Positions 1 to 6,343 of a stretch of 19,423 nt of DNA are shown one piece after another. The position numbers and the translations under genes are program-made. The stretch's first letter is position 1, and each line of letters starts with the position of its first letter. Source of the DNA: an uncultured Gammaproteobacteria bacterium (GTDB lineage Bacteria; Pseudomonadota; Gammaproteobacteria; SZUA-140); assembly GCA_945787585.1 (NCBI GenBank), contig CALZIG010000202.1, forward strand, positions 1-19,423, given 5' to 3'. Under the pieces are notes generated by a model. That model was given only the letters and a program-made list of their open reading frames with translations, was not told the origin of the DNA and did no database searches.

Positions 1-457
1 AAAACTCATGCACTTCTTCAAGCAGCTCTTCAGTGGATTCGCTGACGCCACTCATCATAGCCGCCAGTGGACCCGCATGTTCATCCGCGCCATAAAGTAC
101 CACGCCAGAGAGAGAGGCCAATATCAGGCCGATGAAAAACATCACGATCATCGCACCCCCTGCCGGGTTATGGCCGATATAACGTCTGGCGCGCAGTAAC
201 AGCACATCTTTGGTGTACTGCCATACCATGGATGGACGGTAAACGAAGTCAGAAAAACGGGCATGTTCAGTGCCGATGAACCCCCAGATGAAGCGCAGGG
301 CCAGCAACATCATGATGGCGTAACCGCTCCACACATGCACAGTCATGAAGTCATCTTCGGTTAGGTAGCATACTGCAAAGGTCGCGACCAGACTCCAGTG
401 GAAGGCCCTGACAAATCGATCCCAGACCTTGATTTCGTTGGCATTAGTGTTACCCAT
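1..457 (-). CDS. Cytochrome b561-family membrane protein, 5' part only
   Basis: This is a diheme-type b-cytochrome of the inner membrane, the kind that passes electrons between quinone or a periplasmic partner and heme. The first 152 residues are visible; the gene runs off the left edge. Reading from 457 gives an N-terminus with VWDRFVRAFHW, then a first membrane segment, then VHVWSGY, a second hydrophobic stretch, RYIGHNPAGG, and a third hydrophobic stretch. The His in FHW and the His residues in VHVW are placed as heme ligands usually are in this family. The ATG at 457 is preceded by GGAG at a normal distance. A small membrane protein gene starts 115 bases away on the other strand. The cytochrome b561/CybB-type assignment is firm; the electron partner is unknown because the neighbouring gene lies outside the window. 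Confidence 0.85.
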   Translation of the reverse strand, partial: MGNTNANEIKVWDRFVRAFHWSLVATFAVCYLTEDDFMTVHVWSGYAIMMLLALRFIWGFIGTEHARFSDFVYRPSMVWQYTKDVLLLRARRYIGHNPAGGAMIVMFFIGLILASLSGVVLYGADEHAGPLAAMMSGVSESTEELLEEVHEF

Positions 458-572
458 GATTCATCTCCAGCAATTTCATATTGACGCAAAGCGTATCAGT
501 TGAAACTGAAATCAAGCTGAAAGAGGTGGAGTAAATTATTTTATGGATTAGAATCATCACAGAGGAGGCGAG

Positions 573-920
573 ATGAAATCCAGCAACTTTGCCATCAAGG
601 CCTATATCGTGGCGCTGCTTACGCTGTTGCTGGGTGTGGTGCTTAGCCTCAATCTGCACGACTGGTCGTGGTTCGCGCGCTCGGGTTCGCTGGTGGTCAT
701 CAACGGTATCATTCTTACCTCACATCAGATTATCGAGCACATGGGGCGTCTCAAACAGGGGCAGGCCAGATGGGAGTCACAGTTTAATCATGACTGGGCC
801 GGGCATGATAAACAGCACTTGATTCACCACGAAGAGAGTATCTGGGCGACTGAAAAGTATGGCCTCTACATGCTGATTCTCGGCACACTGGTGTGGGGAT
901 TTGGTGATCTGCTTAATTAA
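573..920 (+). CDS. Small histidine-rich membrane protein, function unknown
   Basis: A 115-residue protein I do not recognise. It starts with a short basic segment and a hydrophobic helix (about residues 9-27). A second apolar stretch (about 35-50) contains the sequence NGIILTSHQIIEH. A polar loop rich in histidine and aspartate follows (about 60-92, including HDWAGHDKQHLIHH), and then a last helix (about 95-113). The many His residues could bind heme or metal, but that is inference. A strong ribosome binding site (AGAGGAGG) sits just before the ATG. The gene diverges from the cytochrome b561-type gene at 1-457 and could share its control region. Codon use and GC content look like the core genes of the window, so I consider it a real resident gene. 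Confidence 0.72.
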   Translation: MKSSNFAIKAYIVALLTLLLGVVLSLNLHDWSWFARSGSLVVINGIILTSHQIIEHMGRLKQGQARWESQFNHDWAGHDKQHLIHHEESIWATEKYGLYMLILGTLVWGFGDLLN

Positions 921-954
921 CCATCGCTACCTTTAGCGTCAACGGCAGCGATGG
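921..954. terminator. Hairpin between converging genes, possible bidirectional terminator
   Basis: CCATCGCT (921-928) pairs perfectly with AGCGATGG (947-954). The hairpin begins directly after the stop codon of the small membrane protein and lies 25 bases from the stop codon of the converging glgC-like gene. No long T-run follows on either strand, so intrinsic termination is plausible from position rather than proven. Confidence 0.45.
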
Positions 955-978
955 TCGATGATGCGTTAAGTCATGGCG

Positions 979-2193
979 CTAAAAAGTGTAATACTTCGGA
1001 ATCACCACAATCCCGTTGGGTGATACCGCAAAACGTTTTTCATCTACTGCGCGGTCAAATCCGATTTCCATGCCATCAGGGATTTCAACCTCCTTATCGA
1101 TAATGCAGTTGCGCAGCTGTACGCGTTTGCCAACCCGCACACCATTGAACAGCAGTGAGTCCTGTATCATCGATTCATCATCGACAAAGACATCGTTAAA
1201 CAGAATCGAATGCTGCGACGAGCCGCCCGCGATCACCGCGCCATTTGAGATAATCGAGTTGATCGCAATCCCTTCATCACCGTATTCGCCCGGTACCGTA
1301 CGCGCCGGGGGGTGTTGCCCGGAGTAGGTACGCACCGGCCAGTCTTCCTGATAGAGATTCATCGGCGGGGTCTTGTCGAGCAGGTCCATATTGGCCTGAT
1401 AATAGGCGTCGATGGTATCGATGTCGCGCCAGTAACGGTCGGGTGTCACACGGCCTGACGGCCCGCCAAAAATGTAGCCGTGCGCCTTGCCGCTATCGAT
1501 AAATGTCGGGATGATATCGTGAACAAAACTATGTTCTGTTTGATCGCTGTGATGCGTCGCCTTGAGTATCTGTAAGAGTTTCTCAATTGAGAAGATGTAG
1601 ATCCCCATCGAGGTTAGCTGGTTTGATGTTGATGCGGCAGCGGTATCTGAAACCTGCGCATCACTCAGCGCCGTAATGCGTTGCTGTTCATCGATTGAAA
1701 TCACGCCATATGTCGCCGCATCCGCAGGGGCATGTGCCATCCCGGCGATAGTGACATCGCCACCGTGCTGTTTGTGAAATGCCATCATTGGCGCGTAGTC
1801 CATGCGATAGATGTGATCGCCCGAGAGCACCATCACATGTTCCGCACCACTGCGTTCGAGCAGATAGCGGTTCTGGTAGAGCGCATCGGCCGTGCCCGTA
1901 TACCACCCTTCGCCGGTGCGCATCTGCGGTGGTACCGTGGTGATGTACTCGCCCATCTCCGGATTAAAGACCGACCAGCCATCGCGGATATGTTTTTGCA
2001 GAGAGTGAGATTTGTACTGCGTCAACACCAGTATGCGCCGGATGCCGGAGTGCAAGCAGTTGGTGAGCGCAAAATCGATCACACGATACTTACCCCCAAA
2101 CGGCACGGCCGCCTTGGCACGCTCTGCGGTCAATGGCGGTAAGTGCCTGCCCGTACTGCCCGCGAGCACCACGGTGATGGTCTGCTTAAACAT
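979..2193 (-). CDS. glgC: Glucose-1-phosphate adenylyltransferase-like protein with altered active site
   Basis: GlgC-family protein (ADP-glucose pyrophosphorylase), normally the first committed step of glycogen synthesis from ATP and glucose-1-phosphate. I start it at 2193 (404 residues) because GGAG lies 8 bases upstream; an ATG at 2199 is too close to that site, and ATGs further upstream add a non-conserved extension. The fold is clear: a nucleotidyltransferase domain with AAVPFGGKYRVIDFAL (about residues 28-43), GWYTGTADAL (97-106), SGDHIY (124-129) and YWRD (254-257), then a left-handed beta-helix domain. However, the loop reads GSTGRHL instead of GGxGxRL, so the catalytic Arg (E. coli R32 by my alignment) is His17. 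The FVEKP glucose-1-phosphate segment reads LSDAQ, replacing Lys195 by Ala179. E. coli Lys39, tied to activator response, is Glu24, and the Gly after YWRDV is Asp. The catalytic Asp (D126) and Lys27 remain. No other glycogen gene is in the window. Family call is firm; enzymatic activity is doubtful. Confidence 0.85.
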   Translation of the reverse strand: MFKQTITVVLAGSTGRHLPPLTAERAKAAVPFGGKYRVIDFALTNCLHSGIRRILVLTQYKSHSLQKHIRDGWSVFNPEMGEYITTVPPQMRTGEGWYTGTADALYQNRYLLERSGAEHVMVLSGDHIYRMDYAPMMAFHKQHGGDVTIAGMAHAPADAATYGVISIDEQQRITALSDAQVSDTAAASTSNQLTSMGIYIFSIEKLLQILKATHHSDQTEHSFVHDIIPTFIDSGKAHGYIFGGPSGRVTPDRYWRDIDTIDAYYQANMDLLDKTPPMNLYQEDWPVRTYSGQHPPARTVPGEYGDEGIAINSIISNGAVIAGGSSQHSILFNDVFVDDESMIQDSLLFNGVRVGKRVQLRNCIIDKEVEIPDGMEIGFDRAVDEKRFAVSPNGIVVIPKYYTF

Positions 2194-2441
2194 TGTCATA
2201 ACTCCATTCAAACGATTGCTTAAGCAGAGAAGCATAGCAATCAATGTGCCACGGTTCATGCTTTTATTATCGAGCAAGGCGCGTTGAGCTGTGTGAATGG
2301 CTGCCCGTAATGGGTGCGTGAGCGTGATTGCTGCACTATAAATGAGCTGTGATGACGTCAGGCGCTAAATTTTGCTTCTCGCGATTGAGGATTAGTGAGC
2401 TGTAAGGCGGCGTTAAATAAGCTTTATTGTGGTTGTATATT

Positions 2442-2461
2442 ATCGAATTATAATATTCGAT
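2442..2461 (+). promoter_or_regulatory. Inverted repeat enclosing a consensus -10 box
   Basis: ATCGAAT (2442-2448) and ATTCGAT (2455-2461) are perfect inverted repeats and the six bases between them are TATAAT, the consensus sigma-70 -10 hexamer. A weak -35 candidate, TTGTGG (2427-2432), lies 16 bases upstream. A repressor bound to the repeat would cover the -10 box. A promoter reading toward the gene at 2607 is plausible, but the region is AT-rich and chance matches are easy. Confidence 0.35.
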
Positions 2462-2494
2462 GAATTCTACTCGCTAATGTGTTATTAATGAATA

Positions 2495-2516
2495 ATTGTG
2501 ATGATATTGTGATGAT
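2495..2516. repeat. Tandem duplication of an 11-mer
   Basis: ATTGTGATGAT occurs twice back to back with no mismatch (2495-2505 and 2506-2516). It is a small local duplication in non-coding DNA; function unknown. Confidence 0.7.
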
Positions 2517-2531
2517 GGATATATTGGGTGT

Positions 2532-2569
2532 GCGATAAAGTGTAGTGGTATAACACTACACTTTATCGC
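2532..2569. repeat. Perfect 16-bp inverted repeat with 6-base loop
   Basis: GCGATAAAGTGTAGTG (2532-2547), loop GTATAA, then its exact reverse complement (2554-2569). No T-run follows on the plus strand, so it does not look like an ordinary intrinsic terminator. It ends nine bases before the GTTAGGG motif that opens the segment carrying the unknown membrane protein. It may be a protein-binding palindrome or a recombination or extrusion structure; the role is unknown. Confidence 0.75.
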
Positions 2570-2578
2570 CTACTTATA

Positions 2579-2589
2579 GTTAGGGAAAA
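2579..2589 (+). repeat. Left border repeat GTTAGGGAAAA
   Basis: GTTAGGGAAAA is the exact reverse complement of TTTTCCCTAAC at 3385-3395. The two copies bracket the coding region 2607-3377. The first seven bases are close to the integron core site GTTRRRY, differing in the last base. Confidence 0.5.
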
Positions 2590-2606
2590 ATCAGGCTTAT
2601 TTTGTT

Positions 2607-3377
2607 ATGTCAAACAATGTAAAAGAATTTGATTATGAGGGGTATGAAAAATCCCTCAAAGAAATATTGGAGCACACTCAGAAGGACTATTGGACTCAAT
2701 ATGTTGACATAAATAGGCATCAAGTATTTGTGGCTCGCACCTACCTTTGGGTTTCTGTTGCTATTATTGGAGTATATGCAGCAGTGTATAAGGAGGGCGT
2801 GGACTCGCCTTTAATATTTTCTACATATGGTTTGCTATTGTTCATCTTAGCACTTGGATTGGCTGTAATTTCATTCGGTATATGTTTGTACTCACTGCCA
2901 GCACGCTCTGGTTATTATAGGGTCGCCAATCCAAGCTGGGGTATTTATAGCAAAGCTGCCTATGACGTATTGAAGACAAAAACGAAAAATGTATATTCAA
3001 GTACACTCACAAGTTTGATAGATAATTATGATTCAGGGGTGGTGCATAATGTTAGGACAAATGATCGAAGAGCTAAGCTTTTAAGAATCACATCGTGGGT
3101 GCTAATTGCTTCATTTTGCCTTTCAATATTTTCGGTAGTTACTTTTGCTATCGAAAACATTCAACATAAAAACGAGGATATAGTTATGAACGATGAGAAT
3201 TCTAATGAGTCAAGTCAGTCAAATACAACACCAGCAGCAGAGCCAGCATCCAGCAGTGTTCCTGATGTGCCTGTTCCTCAAGGGCCAATTGGCGTGCAAG
3301 GTCCAAACCATCAGACACACAGTGTAGATAACGAACCAAATTCAATTATTGTCACCGAAGGTGTTGAAGAGAAATAG
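2607..3377 (+). CDS. Three-helix membrane protein of unknown function with disordered tail
   Basis: A 256-residue protein I do not recognise. A charged N-terminal segment (1-40) is followed by two hydrophobic helices close together (about 45-63 and 70-96), a soluble middle part (97-160), a third helix (about 164-186), and a low-complexity tail (about 190-256) rich in Ser, Pro, Asn, Gln and Ala. The closely spaced first pair of helices resembles small two-helix membrane effector domains such as SLATT, but I see no diagnostic motif, so that is only a suggestion. There is no strong ribosome binding site before the ATG at 2607. The gene is more AT-rich than its core neighbours and is bracketed by an 11-bp inverted repeat, which points to horizontal acquisition. 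It points the same way as the acetyltransferase gene that follows. Confidence 0.75.
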   Translation: MSNNVKEFDYEGYEKSLKEILEHTQKDYWTQYVDINRHQVFVARTYLWVSVAIIGVYAAVYKEGVDSPLIFSTYGLLLFILALGLAVISFGICLYSLPARSGYYRVANPSWGIYSKAAYDVLKTKTKNVYSSTLTSLIDNYDSGVVHNVRTNDRRAKLLRITSWVLIASFCLSIFSVVTFAIENIQHKNEDIVMNDENSNESSQSNTTPAAEPASSSVPDVPVPQGPIGVQGPNHQTHSVDNEPNSIIVTEGVEEK

Positions 3378-3384
3378 TGGTAAA

Positions 3385-3395
3385 TTTTCCCTAAC
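3385..3395 (-). repeat. Right border repeat TTTTCCCTAAC
   Basis: Exact reverse complement of the left border at 2579-2589, starting seven bases after the stop codon of the membrane protein. CCCTAAC followed by AAG resembles the R'' end of an integron attC site. Confidence 0.5.
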
Positions 3396-3488
3396 AAGAG
3401 CCGGGCAGAATTCCACGGCGTTTCGTTTGTGCTTTAATAGCGCGAGCCTCACACAACTCCATTTTTTCGTTTACTGTAAACGTTATGG
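3389..3488 (+). other. Weak attC-like recombination site candidate
   Basis: The segment starts with CCCTAACAAG and ends with ACGTTATGG, similar to the two ends of Vibrio-type attC sites. It lies between two same-direction genes, where an attC would be expected. Against this, I find little pairing between the inner arms beyond the terminal seven bases, and no integrase gene is present in the window. Treat it as a hypothesis. Confidence 0.22.
3468..3482. promoter_or_regulatory. 15-base palindrome, possible operator
   Basis: CGTTTAC (3468-3474) and GTAAACG (3476-3482) are perfect inverted repeats around a single T. The site lies just upstream of the acetyltransferase gene. A related GTAAAGTTTAC palindrome occurs at 4148-4158 before the next gene. 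Confidence 0.35.
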
Positions 3489-3506
3489 ATGAGATTGATA
3501 ATTATT

Positions 3507-4001
3507 ATGCAGCTAGAAACAGATAGATTGATAATTAGAAGTGCAAATAAAAGTGACGTTGAATTCGTAGCGGACATGCAAACTAATGAGGGAGTGCAGA
3601 GGTACAAAGGAGGTGTTTGTGGCAGTTACATAGAGACCTTGAGTATTTTAAAAAACAATAAAAATCCTTTAAAAAATTATTTCATTGTTTTGTTAAAAAG
3701 TGAAAATAACCCTATTGGATTAGTTCTTTTTATAGAAAATGAGTATATTAAGGAACGTGAAGTATCAATAGGATTTATTCCTTCGTATTGCGGTAAAGGA
3801 TATGGGCCAGAATCACTTTCGGCTGTTAGAGAATGGTGGCTGAATGAAAATAAAGTAAACTATATGTTTGCTACAGTCAGGCCTGATAATGAACATTCTA
3901 TCTCTATGCTAGAAAAAGTGAACTTCGTGTATGTTAAAAAATATAAAGACAACTTTAAACCAGAACAATTGTTATATAAATATGTACGAGAAAACATATG
4001 A
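3507..4001 (+). CDS. GNAT-family acetyltransferase (RimL-like)
   Basis: An N-acetyltransferase of the RimJ/RimL (Acetyltransf_3) type that moves an acetyl group from acetyl-CoA to an amine; the substrate cannot be read from the sequence. The N-terminus MQLETDRLIIR is typical of the family, so I start at 3507 (164 residues). An in-frame ATG at 3489 adds six residues that do not fit, and neither start has a good ribosome binding site. The acetyl-CoA loop is GFIPSYCGKGYGPESL, followed by a helix with REWW, and SMLEKVNFVYVKKY near the end matches the usual family C-terminal motif. The gene is the most AT-rich in the window, with A-ending and T-ending codons throughout, unlike the flanking core genes. 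That suggests recent transfer. GNAT genes are common cassette cargo and also occur in toxin-antitoxin pairs, but no antitoxin-like ORF is beside it. Confidence 0.85.
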   Translation: MQLETDRLIIRSANKSDVEFVADMQTNEGVQRYKGGVCGSYIETLSILKNNKNPLKNYFIVLLKSENNPIGLVLFIENEYIKEREVSIGFIPSYCGKGYGPESLSAVREWWLNENKVNYMFATVRPDNEHSISMLEKVNFVYVKKYKDNFKPEQLLYKYVRENI

Positions 4002-4183
4002 TTATCAGCTTCATATGATGGCTTCGTTATGCTGTTCATTCGTCCGCGGAAGGGGGGTGATTAAAAAATAAGCAACTGGCAGGATCGATTAAAACTCAAC
4101 CCCTTTCTTTTTTGTGTTTAGCAGCATTGCGTGAGATGTTATTTGGTGTAAAGTTTACTTCACTCTAAAAGATGAGATTAATG

Positions 4184-4651
4184 ATGAAATTAAAAATGAT
4201 AGGTCTTGGGTTTGTCGCATTGTTCACTAGTGTTGTGGCGTATGCAGAGAGTGCCACTGAAAAAGAGGCGGGAAAACTGCTCAACTCAATGGGCATGGAA
4301 GCAGCATTCAAGCAGTCGATGGATCAAATGCTCGAAATCCAGTTACAGCAAAAGCCTGCGTTGGTGCCATTTAAAGCGGTAATGGAGCAGTTTTTGCACA
4401 AGCATATGAGCTATGATGAATTAAAGCCTGAAATGATTCAGATCTATGCAAAAGCCTTTACCGAAGCGGAGCTTAAAGAGATCAACCATTTTTACGCATC
4501 GCCCACCGGTCAAAAAACAATAAAGATGCTGCCTGAGTTAATGGCAAAGAGTGGCGAAATCGGTGGACGACGTGTGCAGGAAAATATCGGAGAACTGCAA
4601 GCGATGATCGAGGCTGAGGCCGCGCGGCTTAAAAGCCTTGAGAGTCAGTAG
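4184..4651 (+). CDS. Exported DUF2059-type helical protein
   Basis: A small exported protein with a clear signal peptide (MKLKMIGLGFVALFTSVVAYA, cleavage after AYA) followed by about 135 mostly helical residues. The segment LKEINHFYASPTGQKTIKMLPELM is characteristic of DUF2059 proteins, which are periplasmic or outer-membrane-linked and of unknown biochemical role. Three in-frame ATGs (4172, 4181, 4184) are possible; 4184 has GATGAG seven bases upstream and gives the best signal peptide. The gene has a composition closer to the core genes than the acetyltransferase before it, so it may lie outside the acquired segment. It ends ahead of a palindromic intergenic region and converges with the LysR-type gene. 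Confidence 0.8.
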   Translation: MKLKMIGLGFVALFTSVVAYAESATEKEAGKLLNSMGMEAAFKQSMDQMLEIQLQQKPALVPFKAVMEQFLHKHMSYDELKPEMIQIYAKAFTEAELKEINHFYASPTGQKTIKMLPELMAKSGEIGGRRVQENIGELQAMIEAEAARLKSLESQ

Positions 4652-4742
4652 ATTTATTACGTTTGTTATTTGAAGTGTTTTAATCTTTCTCTGCGTGTGC
4701 AGCAATAGATTAAATTTGAGTTCAGTTTAATCTCAGTTTATT

Positions 4743-4771
4743 CCGGGATTAATCCCGGTTGAATCCCGGTT
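4743..4771. terminator. Palindrome plus repeated arm between converging genes
   Basis: CCGGGATTAATCCCGG (4743-4758) is a perfect 16-base palindrome. Its right half recurs as AATCCCGGTT at 4751-4760 and 4762-4771. It sits between the ends of two converging genes (4651 and 4782), where a shared terminator is expected, but there is no clear T-run. The duplicated arm would allow two alternative hairpins. Confidence 0.4.
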
Positions 4772-4781
4772 AAATCACAAC

Positions 4782-5751
4782 TCAATCACTGAGCGACAAT
4801 TTACGTATTTGATTCAATATCCACTGCGTCTCAGAGTCGCTTTCATAGAGCGGGTGCCAGGTGAGGTTTAACTGAAAGCCGGGGAATCCTTTCGGCGGCT
4901 CAAGAAGGCTAAGCGGCAAGTAGTTCATTAACTTTTTCGCGACGCGCAACGGCACACTCAGTAGATAATCACTCTCGCTGACAATTTGCGCTGCGGCCCA
5001 ATAACTCCGCGTGGTGACTGCGATCGACCTTTGTAACCCCTGTTCGGCCAGCCACGTTTCCACCACATTCGTACGCAAGCCCAGCGGCGAGGGATAGACA
5101 TGACGTAACCCCCCCAAATTGTTTGAGGGTTAAATGCTGGTGGGCCGCCAGGGGGTGCTTTTGCGCAACGAGGCAAACAAGCCGATCACTGATCCAGCTT
5201 TCTGAGCGCAACCGCTTTGATGACTTGCTGTATTCAGCGACGTCAATGATGAAACTGAGCTGGCCGGTTTCTAATAAAGGCTCGGGGTCTTCTGCAGTCA
5301 GCATGTGTGCAATCAGCTGAACATTAGGCGCTGACTGACGCAAGCATGTAGCTAACGGCGGTAGCACGATGTTCTCACAATAGTCACTCATGCCAATGAC
5401 GAATCGTGCCCGCGAGGTCTCTGGCTCGAACGGCTGAGCGGGCTGAATGGTACGCGCCACTTGTTGCAGGATGGAACGTACGGGCGTTTCCAGTGCAAGC
5501 GCACGCGGCGTCGGTTGCATCCCATTGGCGCCGCGCACCAGAATGGGATCATCAAGCATTTCGCGTAAACGCTTCAGTGCATTACTCATTGCAGACTGGC
5601 TTAGAAACACTCGCGCAGCGGCGCGGGATACATTCTGCTCTTGCATCAGTACATCAAAGATCAATAATAAATTGAGATCAAGCCGACGCAGTGCCGAGTG
5701 ACTATCGATTTCGTGAATACTTGAATCATTACTATTCATTTCACAAATCAT
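4782..5751 (-). pseudogene. LysR-type transcriptional regulator with frameshift in a G7 run
   Basis: A LysR-family DNA-binding regulator. The N-terminal winged helix-turn-helix is intact: LDLNLLLIFDVLMQEQNVSRAA and then SQSAMSNALKRLREMLDDP (about residues 24-68). The effector-binding domain follows. At HLTLKQFGG the frame is lost: the gene-strand run of seven G (plus strand C at 5109-5115) sends the first frame into a non-homologous end, stopping at 4969. Removing one G restores a continuous frame through LRHVYPSPLGLRTNVVETWLAEQG to the stop at 4782, giving about 322 residues, normal for the family. The start is 5751 or 5739. It diverges from the GlcG-like gene by 58 bases, the usual layout for a LysR regulator and its target. 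The frameshift could be a true mutation, a switchable tract, or a sequencing error. Confidence 0.8.
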
Positions 5752-5774
5752 ATCAGGGCCACTAAGCTTTCTCC

Positions 5775-5788
5775 ATCGAATACTCGAT
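5775..5788. promoter_or_regulatory. Candidate LysR-type binding site
   Basis: ATCGA (5775-5779) and TCGAT (5784-5788) form an inverted repeat around ATAC in the 58-base gap between the LysR-type gene and the divergent GlcG-like gene. LysR regulators usually bind short dyads with a T/A pair about 11 bases apart in such gaps; here the spacing is close to that. Inference only. Confidence 0.35.
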
Positions 5789-5809
5789 CACAATCAAAGG
5801 GAGCATAAA

Positions 5810-6340
5810 ATGAAAGCAATGCAAGGATTTGGTATTAAAAAAAGTGTCCGGACGTTAGCCGCTACGGCTTTGTTCTGTGTATTTGGTTTCGCTCAGTCTG
5901 TTCAGGCAGACGATAAACGTATCGCTGTAACGCCCCAGCTGACGCTCGAAATGGCGAAGAAAGCGACAATATCGGCTTTACGGCAATGTAGTCGGGACGG
6001 CTATGCGGTGAGTGTCGCGGTGGTCGATCGTAGCGGGGTACTTATTGCTCAGGTGCGTAACCCAGCGGCTGGCCCGCACACCATCGGCAGTAGCTTAGGC
6101 AAGGCGTTCACCTCCGCCAGCATGGGGCAAGCAACCGCAGCGCTGGCAAACGCCATCGCAGCGAATCCTGCGCTTGACGGCCTGCGTGACATGGACGACA
6201 GAATGGTGATTCTGGGTGGCGGCTTACCGATTATGATTGGTGGCCAACGCGTCGGTGGCATTGGTGTGGGTGGTGCACCGGGCGGACATCTGGATGAAGC
6301 CTGTGCGATGCACGGTCTGCAACAGATCGGTGCACAATAA
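5810..6340 (+). CDS. Exported GlcG/HbpS-family (DUF336) protein
   Basis: A 176-residue GlcG/HbpS-type protein with a signal peptide (hydrophobic stretch about 13-31, likely cleavage after VQA). The mature part carries the family hallmarks: LTLEMAKKATISALRQC, VAVVDRSGVLIAQVR, the segment HTIGSSLGKAFTSASM, then MVILGGGLPI and VGGIGVGGAPGGHLDEACA at the end. Some members bind heme outside the cell (HbpS), others are annotated only through the glycolate locus (GlcG); which applies here is unknown. A good ribosome binding site (AAGGGAG) precedes the ATG. The beta-propeller gene begins three bases after its stop, so the two are almost certainly co-transcribed, and a LysR-type gene lies divergently upstream. 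This suggests an exported two-protein system under LysR control. Confidence 0.88.
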   Translation: MKAMQGFGIKKSVRTLAATALFCVFGFAQSVQADDKRIAVTPQLTLEMAKKATISALRQCSRDGYAVSVAVVDRSGVLIAQVRNPAAGPHTIGSSLGKAFTSASMGQATAALANAIAANPALDGLRDMDDRMVILGGGLPIMIGGQRVGGIGVGGAPGGHLDEACAMHGLQQIGAQ

Positions 6341-6343
6341 CTA

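Larger units (their letters stand above)
2278..2606. other. AT-rich intergenic region full of small repeats
   Basis: There is no convincing gene in this 330-base stretch. Composition shifts from the GC level of the core genes to strongly AT-rich near 2410. It holds an inverted repeat around TATAAT (2442-2461), a tandem copy of an 11-mer (2495-2516), a long perfect hairpin (2532-2569) and a GTTAGGG motif (2579-2585), each listed separately. It probably marks the left edge of an acquired segment and should also contain the start region of the glgC-like transcript on the minus strand, for which I see no clear promoter. Confidence 0.5.

Noticed and set aside
450..659. Small open frame on the minus strand across the cytochrome and membrane-protein starts
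   Set aside because: It overlaps both real 5' ends and the control region; no ribosome binding site or protein-like pattern.
4001..4032. Possible attC site after the acetyltransferase gene, ending in CGTTATGC
   Set aside because: Only about 25 bases separate the stop codon from GTTATGC, no matching TAAC end exists, and no foldable palindrome is present, so a second cassette is not supported.
4969..5117. The out-of-frame C-terminus of the first LysR reading frame as a genuine variant domain
   Set aside because: The residues after FGG (VTSCLSLAAGLAYECGG) have no LysR character, while the other frame continues the effector domain to a normal length.
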